Shown: piece by piece, positions 1-8,875 of the stretch | How positions within the stretch are numbered: position 1 is the stretch's first letter | How the letters are laid out: each line of letters starts with the position of its first letter | From: Pseudomonadota bacterium | GTDB taxonomy: Bacteria > Pseudomonadota > Gammaproteobacteria > Burkholderiales > Ga0077523 | Direction of reading: 5' to 3' | NCBI GenBank assembly: GCA_963205165.1 | Contig: CAUJJX010000124.1 | Location: 1 to 36,965, forward strand | DNA length: 36,965 nt | Position numbers and translations under genes: made by a program | Notes under the pieces: model-generated | Seen by the model: only the letters and a program-made list of their open reading frames with translations | The model's database searches: none | Told to the model about the DNA's origin: nothing

Positions 1-2077
1 TGACCTTTGCGTGCAGCAGCGAGGGGTGGAGGATGTCCTGCACGAGGGTCGACTTGCCCGAGCCCGACACTCCCGTCACGCACGTCAGCCTGTTGAGCGG
101 AAAGCGCACGTCGACGTTCTTCAGGTTGTGCTCGGTGGCACCCACGATCGCGATGCCGGGCTGGTCGGCACGCGTGGGCATCGGCGCGATGCCGGCGTCG
201 GCGCGCTTGCGTCCCGCGAGGTAGTCGGCCGTGAGCGAATGCGTGTCGGCGCGCATCTCGGCGGGCGTGCCGAAGAAGACGATCTCGCCACCGCGTTCGC
301 CGGGGCCGGGGCCGATGTCGAGGATGCGGTCCGCGGCCTGCATCACCTGCGGATCGTGCTCGACGACGACGAGCGAATTGCCGGCGTCGCGGAGCTTCTG
401 CATGACGCCGATCACGCGGCCCATGTCGCGCGGATGCAGGCCGATCGACGGTTCGTCGAGCACGAAGAGCGTGTTGACGAGTGACGTGCCGAGCGCCGTC
501 GCGAGATTGATCCGCTGGACTTCGCCACCCGAGAGCGTGCGGGATTGCCGGTCGAGCGTGAGATAGCCGAGGCCGACGGCGACGAGGTAGTCGAGCCGCG
601 CGTTCACCTCGGTGAGGACGACGTCGAGCGCTTCGTCGGTCGCACTCGTGCCGGACGCGTGGGTCTTCCGGAGGTCCGCGAAGAAGCGTTGCGCGCGATC
701 GATCGGCAGCAGCATCAGGTCGTGGATAGCCAGGCCCGGCAGGGCTTCGAGCGTTTCGCGGGTCCAGTCGACGCCGCGCGGCAGGAAGCGCTTCGGCCCC
801 GGCAGCGCCGCATCGGCGAGCGTGTGATCGCCGGCGCGCCAGAGCAGCGCGTGCGGCTGGAGTCGCGCGCCGCCACAGACCTCGCACGGCGTGTACGCGC
901 GGTACTTCGAGAGCAGCACGCGGATGTGCATCTTGTAGCTCTTGCTCTCGAGCCACGCGAAGAAATGGCGCACGCCGTACCACTTGCCGGGCCACGACTT
1001 GTCCCAGCTCTTCCAGCCCGGATCGCCTTCGAGGACCCACTGCCGGTCTTCGAGCGGCAGCGCGTGCCACGGTACGTTCATCGGCACGCCGCGCTTCGCG
1101 GCGAACTTCGCGAGGTCGTCCTGACATTCCTTGAAGCTCGCCGTCTGCCAGGGCTTCACCGCGCCCTGCGCGAGCGACTTCGTGTGGTCCGGCACGACGA
1201 GTCCGAAGTCGATGCCGATCACGCGGCCGAAGCCGCGGCAGGTCTCGCACGCACCGAGCGGCGAGTTGAACGAGAACAGGCTCGGCGACGGATCGCGATA
1301 GTGCAGATCGCAGTCCGGGCAGTGCAGGTCGGTCGAGTAGCGCCACGGCGTCGGGGGCACCGCATCGGCCGCGGCATCGTCGGCGACGGGATGCACGGTC
1401 ACACGGCCCTGGCCCACGCGCAGCGCGGCTTCGAGCGCTTCTGCAACGCGCGCCGATTCGGCGTTCGAGAACCGGAAGCGGTCCTGGACGACATCGACGC
1501 GGCCCGGCTGCCGCGCGTGGATGCGCGTGTAGCCCTGCGCCTCCAGCAGCTTCAGCACTTCGGCCTCGTCGAAGTTGTCGGGGACGGGCACGGGGAACGT
1601 GATGATCAGCCGCGGATCGTTCGCAGCCGCCGCGCGGTGCGCGATGTCGTGTGCGATCGATTCGGGATCGTCACGTCGCACGGGGCGTCCGCAGCCGCGG
1701 CAATGCAGGTGCGCCGCTCGGGCGAACAGCAGCTTCAGGTGGTCGTTCAGCTCGGTCATCGTGCCGACGGTCGAGCGGGAGGTCCGCACCGGATTCGTCT
1801 GGTCGATCGCGATGGCCGGCGGGATGCCCTCGATGGCGTCGACCTGCGGCTTGTCCATCCGGTCGAGGAACTGCCGGGCGTACGGCGAGAAGGTCTCGAC
1901 GTAGCGGCGCTGGCCCTCGGCGTAGAGCGTGTCGAACACGAGCGACGACTTGCCGGAGCCGGAGACGCCGGTCACGACGACCAGCTCGTTCGTCGGGATC
2001 GACAGCGTCAGGTTGCGCAGATTGTTCTGCCGGGCGCCGCGGATGACGATGGCGTCTGGGGAGTTCTTCTCGGACAT
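1..2077 (-). CDS. uvrA: Excinuclease ABC subunit A (UvrA), N-terminal part, cut by window edge
   Basis: DNA-damage recognition ATPase of nucleotide excision repair, which loads UvrB at lesions. The visible 692 residues begin MSEKNSPDAIVIRGARQNNL and contain the first P-loop GVSGSGKS (37-44). A zinc module follows with CPDCD and CETCRGFG flanking the FSFNSPLGAC motif, then CEVCGGARL, the ABC signature LSGGEVQR and Walker B FVLDEPSIGLH. The second P-loop GVSGSGKS (669-676) sits just before the edge. The insert before the signature (WYGVRHFFAWLESKSYKMHIRVLL) differs from the E. coli type. From memory it resembles the long or duplicated UvrA paralogues of some Proteobacteria; this cannot be decided without the C-terminus. 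The ATG at 2075-2077 has no strong Shine-Dalgarno, so the start is less certain than the identity. Confidence 0.93.
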   Translation of the reverse strand, partial: MSEKNSPDAIVIRGARQNNLRNLTLSIPTNELVVVTGVSGSGKSSLVFDTLYAEGQRRYVETFSPYARQFLDRMDKPQVDAIEGIPPAIAIDQTNPVRTSRSTVGTMTELNDHLKLLFARAAHLHCRGCGRPVRRDDPESIAHDIAHRAAAANDPRLIITFPVPVPDNFDEAEVLKLLEAQGYTRIHARQPGRVDVVQDRFRFSNAESARVAEALEAALRVGQGRVTVHPVADDAAADAVPPTPWRYSTDLHCPDCDLHYRDPSPSLFSFNSPLGACETCRGFGRVIGIDFGLVVPDHTKSLAQGAVKPWQTASFKECQDDLAKFAAKRGVPMNVPWHALPLEDRQWVLEGDPGWKSWDKSWPGKWYGVRHFFAWLESKSYKMHIRVLLSKYRAYTPCEVCGGARLQPHALLWRAGDHTLADAALPGPKRFLPRGVDWTRETLEALPGLAIHDLMLLPIDRAQRFFADLRKTHASGTSATDEALDVVLTEVNARLDYLVAVGLGYLTLDRQSRTLSGGEVQRINLATALGTSLVNTLFVLDEPSIGLHPRDMGRVIGVMQKLRDAGNSLVVVEHDPQVMQAADRILDIGPGPGERGGEIVFFGTPAEMRADTHSLTADYLAGRKRADAGIAPMPTRADQPGIAIVGATEHNLKNVDVRFPLNRLTCVTGVSGSGKSTLVQDILHPSLLHAKV

Positions 2078-2271
2078 GGACGGCTCGGTGTGCGCCTCGC
2101 GGCGCGTGGTGCTGGAGAACGGAACGTCGTCCGCTGACCGGTTCCCGGGGGAATCGTTCGGCGCGGGCGAGCGGTCCGATGTTACTGCGACGGACGGGGC
2201 GTCCGTTCGGGGGAATCACGTGCGACGACCGGCCCGGTGGCGCCGAGGAACGGCGCGGCGTGCGGGCCGCG

Positions 2272-3708
2272 TCAGATCGAATCGAGGAAGAACAGCAGCG
2301 CCTCGCGATCGGACTTCGCCATGCGCCTGAAGGCTTCGCGCGCGACCGCCGCTTCGCCGCCGTGCCACAGGATCGCCTCGGTCGCGTTGCGGGCGCGTCC
2401 GTCGTGGAGCATCGCCGTGCTGCCCGACGTGACCTGCGACAGGCCGAGCCCCCAGAGCGGCGGCGTGCGCCAGTCGCGCGGGCCGGCGCGGAACTCGGGG
2501 CGTCCGTCGGCGAGGTCGTCGCCCATGTCGTGGATCAGCAGGTCGGTGTATGCGCGGAACGTCTGGTTCGCGAGGAGCGGCAGCTTCGGGAAGGTCGCGG
2601 CGGTGCGCATCTCGGGCACGTGGCAGACGGCGCACTGCGCCTCGGCGAACAACTGTCCGCCGCGGAGGAATCGCGCGTCGGTCACGTGGCGGCGCGCGGG
2701 GACGGCGAGGAGCCGCGTCCAGAACTCCAGCTCGTCCCAGTCGTTGTCGATCAGCTCGGGCTGGTTGCCGGGCGGTTGCGCGGCGCAATCGACCTGCACC
2801 GGCGGACAGTTCTGCTCGAGGTACAGCGACGACGTGACGCCGAGGTCGCCAGCGAAGGCCGCGGCGATCTGCTGCCGGATCGACGGCTGGTTGGACTTCC
2901 AGCCGAAGCGGCCGATCGCCATGCGGTCGCCGATGTCGTCGCGCACGACGTTCACACGACCGCGGAAGCCCTGCGCTTCCTGGGCATTCGCGATGGCGAG
3001 GAGTGTCTCGTCCGGCACGGCTTCGAGGAGGCCGAGGCCGAACACCGGCGGGGCGAGCCGCAGCGACGTCATCGTGTCGTCGCCGAGCGGTCCGAACCAC
3101 GTCTTCCCGACGCGCAGTTTCGGCTTGCGCAGCGGGACGATCTCGCCGTCGGCGAGCGCGACTTCGCGGGTCTCCCAGTCGACGAAGACTTCGGCTTCGG
3201 GCGTGACACGGTCGCCGAGGAAGGTGTCGTCGCGGTCCTGGCCCATGAGGCCGGCGTTCTGGATCTGGTCGCCGTAGTGCGGGTGCGGCTTCGGCGCGCC
3301 GTGCGGACCGTCGCCGGGGACGCTGATGCGCACGAGCAGCGAGACGGGCTGCTCCGTCGGGGATTCCGGTGGACGGCCGCGCCCGCCGCCGACGTGGCAT
3401 GCGACGCACTTGTTCGTGATGAAGGTCGGGCCGAGTCCCCAGTCGCCGCCGATCGACGGGAACTGCACCCAGCGCTGATTGAAGTGGTGACGGCCGCGGA
3501 GGAAGCGTTCGCGCTGGCGGTACTCGAGGCCCGGCGCCGGTTCGATGAAGGCGTCGGCATCGGCCTTCGCGATCGTCAGTGCGCCGGCCGAGAGCGCCTC
3601 GTCGGGGATCGTGTCACCGCCGACGGCGAGCGCGCCCGCGGCGGACAACGCAGCGAGCAGTACCACCGAAAAACCGCCGAACCATCGCGTCCGCATCGCG
3701 CTTTCCAT
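2272..3708 (-). CDS. Di-heme oxidoreductase family protein (DUF1111-type, cytochrome c peroxidase-like)
   Basis: A predicted periplasmic c-type cytochrome of 478 residues. The N-terminus (MESAMRTRWFGG, then a hydrophobic stretch ending GALAVGG) looks like a Sec signal peptide. Two heme-attachment motifs are present, CVACH (about 101-105) and CAVCH (about 359-363). The C-terminal stretch with LWGLGL, MLHDGRARN and ILWHGGEA is typical of the DHOR family, often called thiol oxidoreductases; substrates are generally unknown. An in-frame upstream ATG at 3816 exists, but the start at 3708 is preferred. It has GGAGG about 6-8 bases upstream and puts the signal peptide at the N-terminus. The gene runs in the same direction as uvrA, 194 bases upstream of it, with no evident functional link. 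Confidence 0.85.
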   Translation of the reverse strand: MESAMRTRWFGGFSVVLLAALSAAGALAVGGDTIPDEALSAGALTIAKADADAFIEPAPGLEYRQRERFLRGRHHFNQRWVQFPSIGGDWGLGPTFITNKCVACHVGGGRGRPPESPTEQPVSLLVRISVPGDGPHGAPKPHPHYGDQIQNAGLMGQDRDDTFLGDRVTPEAEVFVDWETREVALADGEIVPLRKPKLRVGKTWFGPLGDDTMTSLRLAPPVFGLGLLEAVPDETLLAIANAQEAQGFRGRVNVVRDDIGDRMAIGRFGWKSNQPSIRQQIAAAFAGDLGVTSSLYLEQNCPPVQVDCAAQPPGNQPELIDNDWDELEFWTRLLAVPARRHVTDARFLRGGQLFAEAQCAVCHVPEMRTAATFPKLPLLANQTFRAYTDLLIHDMGDDLADGRPEFRAGPRDWRTPPLWGLGLSQVTSGSTAMLHDGRARNATEAILWHGGEAAVAREAFRRMAKSDREALLFFLDSI

Positions 3709-3834
3709 CTGCTGCCTCCGACACACGTGGATCGTGGTCGGCCGACGGTAGCGGAGGCGTCCGGCGATCGCAACGCCGCGGGGCCGTCGCCGACGGGGCG
3801 GCGCTGCGTCCGGCATCCGCGGCGTCGACAGGGC

Positions 3835-4614
3835 CTACTGAGCTGTCCAGGCGCCGTCGATCGGCAGGCTCGCGCCGGTCATGCCGGACGCCGCGTCGCT
3901 GCAGAGATAGACGGCGAGCTGCGCGACGTCCTCGATCTTCACGAACTGCCGCGACGGCTGGCGTTCGAGCATCACGCGCGAGACCACCTCGTCGCGCGGC
4001 AGGCCGTGAACCTTCGCCTGGTCGTCGATCTGCTTCTCGACGAGCGGCGTCAGCACGTAGCCGGGACAGATCGCGTTGCACGTGATCGGCAGCGTGGCGG
4101 TCTCCAGCGCGACGGTCTTGGTGAGGCCGACGATGCCGTGCTTCGCGGCGATGTAGGCCGACTTGAAGGGCGAGGCGACGAGTCCGTGGATCGAGGCGAT
4201 GTTGACGATGCGTCCCCAGCCGCGCGCCTTCATCGACGGGAGCGCGGCGTTGATCGTGTGGAAGGCCGACGACAGGTTGATCGCGATGATCTGGTCCCAC
4301 TTGTCGAGCGGGAATTCGTCGACGGGCGCGACGTGCTGGATGCCGGCGTTGTTCACGAGGATGTCGACGCCGCCGAAGAGCGCGATCGCCTGCTGGACCA
4401 TCGCGTGGATCTCGGCGGGCCGGGTCATGTCGGCGCCGGAGTAGACAACCCGGATGCCGTGGTCGGCCTCGAGCTTCGTGCGGATCGCGCGGATCTCATC
4501 GGCGTCGCCGAAGCCGTTGAGCATGACGTTCACGCCCTGCGCGGCGAGTGCCCGGGCGATGCCGAGACCGATGCCGCTGGTGGATCCGGTGACGATGGCG
4601 GACTTGCCTTTCAT
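3835..4614 (-). CDS. bdhA: D-3-hydroxybutyrate dehydrogenase
   Basis: NAD-dependent short-chain dehydrogenase interconverting 3-hydroxybutyrate and acetoacetate, used in polyhydroxybutyrate or ketone-body metabolism in the cytoplasm. The 259 residues match the usual family length. Visible motifs are the cofactor loop GSTSGIG (10-16), NNAG (88-91), the catalytic Ser141, Tyr154 and Lys158 (SIHGLVASPF then YIAAK), and the CNAICPGYVLTPLVEKQI stretch typical of this enzyme within the SDR family. The ATG has only a weak GGGAAA upstream. A TAGAAT hexamer lies about 35 bases upstream on the minus strand, without a convincing -35 element. The di-heme protein gene follows 126 bases downstream, so co-transcription is possible. 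Confidence 0.92.
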   Translation of the reverse strand: MKGKSAIVTGSTSGIGLGIARALAAQGVNVMLNGFGDADEIRAIRTKLEADHGIRVVYSGADMTRPAEIHAMVQQAIALFGGVDILVNNAGIQHVAPVDEFPLDKWDQIIAINLSSAFHTINAALPSMKARGWGRIVNIASIHGLVASPFKSAYIAAKHGIVGLTKTVALETATLPITCNAICPGYVLTPLVEKQIDDQAKVHGLPRDEVVSRVMLERQPSRQFVKIEDVAQLAVYLCSDAASGMTGASLPIDGAWTAQ

Positions 4615-4922
4615 GGCGTTTCCCGTGTTGTTGCGATGCAGCGATTCTAGGGCCTGTTCGACGGGGACGGGCTCGGCGATCGGCTCGAAGTCCGGGATTC
4701 GGGATGCGCGAACCGTGCGCTTCGTTCAATGCGTAACCCATCGGTAAGGCGACGCGGCGCATCGTCGTCCCGTAGTTCATCTCCTCCCAGCGGAATCCGT
4801 CCGGCCGTGCGGCCGTGTTCCGGATTGGCCGGTGCGTTCACGGTGGCCCGCGCACCGCCTTTTCTTGTCTCGGCCGCGCCGCCTGTCGAGAATCGGGACT
4901 CCTCCCGTTTCCGAGCGCCGCC
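4615..4922. other. Divergent intergenic region without a recognised gene
   Basis: This 308-base gap separates bdhA (leftward) from the sugar kinase (rightward) and must hold both promoters. A possible minus-strand -10 hexamer TAGAAT lies near 4645-4650. A short minus-strand reading frame starting at 4780 has GGAGGAG too close to its ATG and runs on into bdhA in another frame, so it is not called. No tRNA, repeat or convincing sigma-54 site was seen. Confidence 0.5.
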
Positions 4923-5882
4923 ATGACGTACGCCACAACGAATTCCGTCCGCGCCATGATGCCTCGCCTGGATGTCCTCGCGCTCGGCGAACCGATGGTC
5001 GAGTTCAGCCAGATTCCTGGCGATCCCGGCCGCTACCTCCACGGTTTCGGCGGCGACACGATGAACGCCGCGATTGCCGCGGCCCGACAGGGTGCGCGCG
5101 CCGGCTACGTCACGCGGCTGGGCGACGACGAGTTCGGTCGCGAACTGCTCGAGTTCTGGCGGGGCGAGGGCCTCGACGCGACGGGCGTCGTCGTCGATCC
5201 GGACGCGCCGACGGCCGTGTACTTCATCACGCATGGTCCCGAGGGCCATGTGTTCAGTTACCGGCGGGCGGGTTCGGCCGCGAGTCGCATGCGACCGTCC
5301 GACGTGCCGCTCGATCTCATCGCGGGTGCGCGCTGCCTGCACGTGTCGGGCATCAGCCAGGCGATCAGCGCGAACGCCTGCGACGCGGTGTTCGCCGCGA
5401 TCGAGCACGCCCGCGCGAACGGCGTGCAGGTCTCGTACGACTCCAACCTGCGGCTGAAGCTGTGGCCGCTGGCGCGTGCGCGGGCCGTGACGAACGCGAC
5501 GGCGGGGATGGCCGACTGCTTCCTGCCGAGCCTCGAGGATGCGCGCGTGCTGTCGGGGCTGGAGGCGCCCGAGGCGATCCTCGACTGGGCTTTGCGACTC
5601 GGGGCGAAGCAGGTCGCGCTGAAGCTCGGCGCCGACGGCGTGCTCGCGAGCGACGGCGTGCGCACGGAGCGCATCGGCGGCCACGTCGTGGAGTTCGTCG
5701 ATGCGTCGGGCGCGGGGGACTGCTTCGCGGGTTCGCTGCTCGCGCGGCTCGCGGCGGGCGACGACTTCTGGACCGGCGTGCGCTACGCGAATGCGGCCGC
5801 GGCACTCAACTGCACGGGCTACGGCGCGGTCGCGCACCTGCCGCGACCGGCGGCCGTGCAGGCGCTGCTGGCGAAGGGTTAG
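4923..5882 (+). CDS. PfkB-family sugar kinase, probably 2-dehydro-3-deoxygluconokinase
   Basis: Cytoplasmic ribokinase-family enzyme, most like KdgK, which phosphorylates 2-keto-3-deoxygluconate with ATP. The start of the fold is LDVLALGEPMVEFSQIPG. The substrate-binding GFGGDTMNAAIAAARQGA and the C-terminal signature DASGAGDCFAGSLLA (about 260 onward, catalytic base Asp266) are clear. The Y-D-S-N-L-R stretch is typical of KdgK. The start is uncertain. ATG 4923 gives 319 residues and ATG 4959 gives 307, close to the usual 309; neither has a good ribosome binding site. The stop overlaps the stop of the convergent glycosyltransferase gene by a few bases. Other PfkB sugar specificities are possible. 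Confidence 0.82.
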   Translation: MTYATTNSVRAMMPRLDVLALGEPMVEFSQIPGDPGRYLHGFGGDTMNAAIAAARQGARAGYVTRLGDDEFGRELLEFWRGEGLDATGVVVDPDAPTAVYFITHGPEGHVFSYRRAGSAASRMRPSDVPLDLIAGARCLHVSGISQAISANACDAVFAAIEHARANGVQVSYDSNLRLKLWPLARARAVTNATAGMADCFLPSLEDARVLSGLEAPEAILDWALRLGAKQVALKLGADGVLASDGVRTERIGGHVVEFVDASGAGDCFAGSLLARLAAGDDFWTGVRYANAAAALNCTGYGAVAHLPRPAAVQALLAKG

Positions 5883-7114
5883 CCGGCGACTGCCGCGTCG
5901 AGCACCGCGACGAGTTCGCGCGTGCGCGACAACCGTGAGTGCTGGGCGACGGCCTCGTCGGGCGGTGCGATCGGCGTGCCGGCCGCGAGGTCAGCGAGGA
6001 ACGACGTGAGCGTCGCGCCGATCGCGGCGACATCGTCCAGCGGCGCGATGTGTCGCACGCCCGCGCGCATCAGCAGGTCGGCCGTGTCGCCGTCCGGATC
6101 GGTGAGACCGATGAGCGGGCGTCCGGCGCGGATGTATTCGTAGACCTTCGCGGGAATCTGCTCGTTGCAGTTCGCCGCCTGCATCGCGAGCAGGCCGTCG
6201 GCCCGCATCATCTCGCGCAGGGCTTCGCGATACGGGATCGACGGCGCGCATTCGACATAGGCCTCGATGCCGCTGCGCTTCGCGAGATCCAGGATCAGCG
6301 CGTCGTGCGTCGGTGCGCGGAACCGCACGCAAAGCCTGTCGGGCGAGATGAGTCCCGCGCGGTGCAGCGCCGCGAGGCTTTCGAAGAACTGTGCCGGATC
6401 GCGTTCGACGGGGTAGATCAGGCCGCTGTGCAGCAGCGTCACCTTGCCCGGGACGAGCGGACCGCCGTCTGCCGTGATGCCCTTGAAGCTCTCCTCGTCG
6501 TATCCGTTCTCGATGACCGAGATGCGATCGGCCTGCGCCGGATAGCGATCGCGATACATCGCGGCGGCACCGCGCGTCGTGAAGACGGTGCGTGTCGCCG
6601 CGGCGAAGGCGGCGCGCTCGATGCCGTCGAAGGCGCGCCACGTCGCGGGGTCTTCCGGATAGCCGTCCTGGGCCATCGGGTCGCGGAAGTCGGCGATCCA
6701 GGGCAGGCCGGACATCTTCTGCAGCGTCGTGCCGATGCGGTGCGCGGTCGCGATCGGATACGTGCTCCAGATCGCGGCCGGCCGGTGTTCCCGGATCATG
6801 CGCAGGCCCGCGGGCACGGCGCCGAACCACCACGACATCCAGCGATCGGGGCGCGCGAGGAATCCGGGATAGCGTCCGGCGATCGAGAGCTGGCGCGCCG
6901 TGTCGACTGCGAAGGCGCGTTCGACGATCGTGCCTTCAGGGACTTCGCGGAGGAGATCCTCGCTGGTCTTCTCGTACGCCCGCGGATGCACGGACAGCAC
7001 GACCGGTTTCCAGCCGAAGGCCGGCAGCTGCTGCACGAAACGCAGCGTGCGCTGCACGCCGCTGCTCCCCGCGAACGGCGGGAAGTGGTACGCGATCATC
7101 AGGAGCGTGCGCAT
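5879..7114 (-). CDS. Glycosyltransferase family 4 protein
   Basis: A 411-residue GT-B fold glycosyltransferase that probably adds a sugar during exopolysaccharide assembly. The N-terminus MRTLLMIAYHFPPFAGSSGV is the classic glycine-rich start of family 4 enzymes. The C-terminal domain contains IPAKVYEYIRAGRPLIGLTD, where the conserved glutamate contacts the nucleotide sugar. Donor and acceptor cannot be told from sequence. It is the last gene of the leftward operon acyl carrier protein, hydrolase 2, hydrolase 1, glycosyltransferase, 31 bases after hydrolase 1. Its stop overlaps that of the sugar kinase tail to tail. Confidence 0.85.
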   Translation of the reverse strand: MRTLLMIAYHFPPFAGSSGVQRTLRFVQQLPAFGWKPVVLSVHPRAYEKTSEDLLREVPEGTIVERAFAVDTARQLSIAGRYPGFLARPDRWMSWWFGAVPAGLRMIREHRPAAIWSTYPIATAHRIGTTLQKMSGLPWIADFRDPMAQDGYPEDPATWRAFDGIERAAFAAATRTVFTTRGAAAMYRDRYPAQADRISVIENGYDEESFKGITADGGPLVPGKVTLLHSGLIYPVERDPAQFFESLAALHRAGLISPDRLCVRFRAPTHDALILDLAKRSGIEAYVECAPSIPYREALREMMRADGLLAMQAANCNEQIPAKVYEYIRAGRPLIGLTDPDGDTADLLMRAGVRHIAPLDDVAAIGATLTSFLADLAAGTPIAPPDEAVAQHSRLSRTRELVAVLDAAVAG

Positions 7115-7145
7115 GCTGGGTCGGCGGATTCCGGGGTGGTGCGGA

Positions 7146-8054
7146 TCAGTGCGCGGCTGCGGGCTGCGCGGAGGTCTTGTCCGTGGTGACGGTCGACCGG
7201 ATCCAGTCGATCGTGAGTGCGGCCACGCGGTCGCGCCAGGCGCGCGTCGAGAACGTGTGGTCGGCCTCGGCGAAATCCTCGCGACGGATGCGGGGGTTCG
7301 CGAGTGCCTTCTGCCAGGGGGCGCGTGCCTGTGCGTACTCGACGAACTCGCGGGCCGTGAGATCGTTCCCGCTCAGCACGAGGAGCGACGGTCCGGCGAA
7401 CGCACGCCAGCCGGCGAGCATGCGGTCCTGGAAGGATGCGTTCGTCGCAGCGGCGGGCTTCGTCGTCGCGATGGCCGAGCGCGACGTGCGCATGAGTCCG
7501 GTGACCGAATTCAGCAACTGGACTTCGCCGCGCAGCAGCTTGCGCCAGAAGGCGCCGTCGACGAGGCGCCGCGCGTAGTAGTGCTTGATCTGCGTGACGG
7601 CCTGCGACTGCGTGTCGCGGACCCACGGATTGAGCAGCACGAGGCCCCGGACGCGCGGATCGCGATGTGCATACATCATCGCGGCAGACGCGGCATCGCA
7701 GAGTCCCCAGATCACGACGCCGCGCAGCGAGGGCACGGCCTTCATGAAGGCGTCGACGGCGCGCTCGATGTCGTCGTCGATCGTGTCGAAGCTGCGCATG
7801 TCGCCGTCCGAATCTCCCATGCCGCGATGATCGAAGCGGAAGGCCGGGATGCCGGCTGCGGCGAGTGCGCGTGCGAGCAATGTGAACTGCCGATGGCTGC
7901 CGACGCGGTACTGCGGTCCGCCGACGACGACGAGCACGCCGACGTCGGCGGGCGCCGCCGTCGGGCTGACGATGCCGAACAGGCGTTCGCCGGCGCACGT
8001 CGTCAGCTTCTGGCCCGAGCAGGAGAACAGCAGCGGGATCTCGGGAGGTGTCAT
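7146..8054 (-). CDS. Exosortase A system-associated hydrolase 1
   Basis: An alpha/beta-hydrolase-fold protein of 302 residues, of the type found beside XrtA/EpsH exosortase loci. Visible landmarks are VVVGGPQYRVGSHRQF, the FDHRGMGDSDG loop, the elbow VVIWGLCDAAS, and a late Asp-His (EADHTF). The nucleophile elbow carries Cys, not Ser (G-L-C-D-A), which I believe is characteristic of this family. The substrate is unknown. The start is fixed by a 4-base ATGA overlap with the end of hydrolase 2, implying translational coupling. A longer open frame upstream is only the antisense continuation through hydrolase 2. Confidence 0.88.
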   Translation of the reverse strand: MTPPEIPLLFSCSGQKLTTCAGERLFGIVSPTAAPADVGVLVVVGGPQYRVGSHRQFTLLARALAAAGIPAFRFDHRGMGDSDGDMRSFDTIDDDIERAVDAFMKAVPSLRGVVIWGLCDAASAAMMYAHRDPRVRGLVLLNPWVRDTQSQAVTQIKHYYARRLVDGAFWRKLLRGEVQLLNSVTGLMRTSRSAIATTKPAAATNASFQDRMLAGWRAFAGPSLLVLSGNDLTAREFVEYAQARAPWQKALANPRIRREDFAEADHTFSTRAWRDRVAALTIDWIRSTVTTDKTSAQPAAAH

Positions 8055-8872
8055 GCGGTGACGGCGTCCAGCAGTTCGATCGACGCCTGAGCGAGCGTCG
8101 TGTTCTCGGAGATGTCCTGCGTGAGCCAGAAGGGTTCGCCACGTACCCAGCGCAGGTCGGCCGGCGTGCCGCGTGCGGCCCAGTCGTCGACGACGCGCCT
8201 GCCCGCCGGCGACGGTTGTCCGTCGGTCTCGGAGCCGGTTTCCAGCCATGCGATGCGGCGGTCGCCCGGTTGCCATGCCGCCAGCGATGTTCGGCCGAGC
8301 GGCAGCACCAGTTCGGGATTCAGGTCATAGCCGGCGACCTCGAGCGTCTCGCCGGCTTCGAGCTGGGCGCGCAGCTGTTTCGTCGTCGTGCCCTCGCGCC
8401 CGGCGAACGCGTCGTTCGCGACCCTGAGCCGCAGCAGCTGCGTCAGGTAGGCGTCACCGTTGATCACCGGTTGCCAGAGCAGGACGTCGTGCGCTTCGCC
8501 GTCGACGGCCGCGGCCAGCAGACTGCCACCGCGGACACCCCAGAGCGTGGGCTGCGTGCCGAACCGGCGCTTCATCAGGTCGAGCGCGCAGCCGACGTCC
8601 TCGAGCCAGCCGGCCCACGTCGCGTCACCGAAGTCGCCTGCGCTGTCACCGGTCCCGCCGAGGTCGAGCGCGAGCACGGCCCAGCCGTGGCGGGCGAAAC
8701 TCCGCGCCGACCACGCGAGCGTGCGGCGCGACTTGTTCATCTCTTCGCCGAACGGGGGCAGGAGCAGCAGCGTGCGGACCGGCGCGCGGCCGGCCGGCGC
8801 CCACTGCATCGTGAATCGCGCGCCCTGCGGGAAGGTCTCGAAAGCCGCCGTGGCGACGACGCCGTCCAGCAT
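8051..8872 (-). CDS. Exosortase A system-associated hydrolase 2
   Basis: A second alpha/beta-hydrolase-like protein, 273 residues, always paired with hydrolase 1 in exosortase-A loci as far as I recall. It has TLLLLPPFGEEMNKSRRTLA at the oxyanion-hole strand, LDLGGTGDSAGDF, and an elbow LWGVRGGSLLA. In this elbow the usual nucleophile Ser is replaced by Arg (G-V-R-G-G), so hydrolase activity of the normal kind is doubtful. It lies between the acyl carrier protein gene (3-base gap) and hydrolase 1 (ATGA overlap). A role in processing an acyl group carried by the neighbouring ACP is an inference. Confidence 0.88.
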   Translation of the reverse strand: MLDGVVATAAFETFPQGARFTMQWAPAGRAPVRTLLLLPPFGEEMNKSRRTLAWSARSFARHGWAVLALDLGGTGDSAGDFGDATWAGWLEDVGCALDLMKRRFGTQPTLWGVRGGSLLAAAVDGEAHDVLLWQPVINGDAYLTQLLRLRVANDAFAGREGTTTKQLRAQLEAGETLEVAGYDLNPELVLPLGRTSLAAWQPGDRRIAWLETGSETDGQPSPAGRRVVDDWAARGTPADLRWVRGEPFWLTQDISENTTLAQASIELLDAVTA

Positions 8873-8875
8873 GGC

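Noticed and set aside
2179-4650. Plus-strand open frame of 823 codons over the di-heme protein and bdhA
   Set aside because: It is antisense to two well-supported genes, and its translation is rich in Arg, Ala and Asp with no motif.
4496-4780. Short minus-strand frame upstream of bdhA with GGAGGAG before the ATG
   Set aside because: The ribosome binding site is too close to the ATG, the frame enters bdhA out of phase, and the protein has no recognisable feature.
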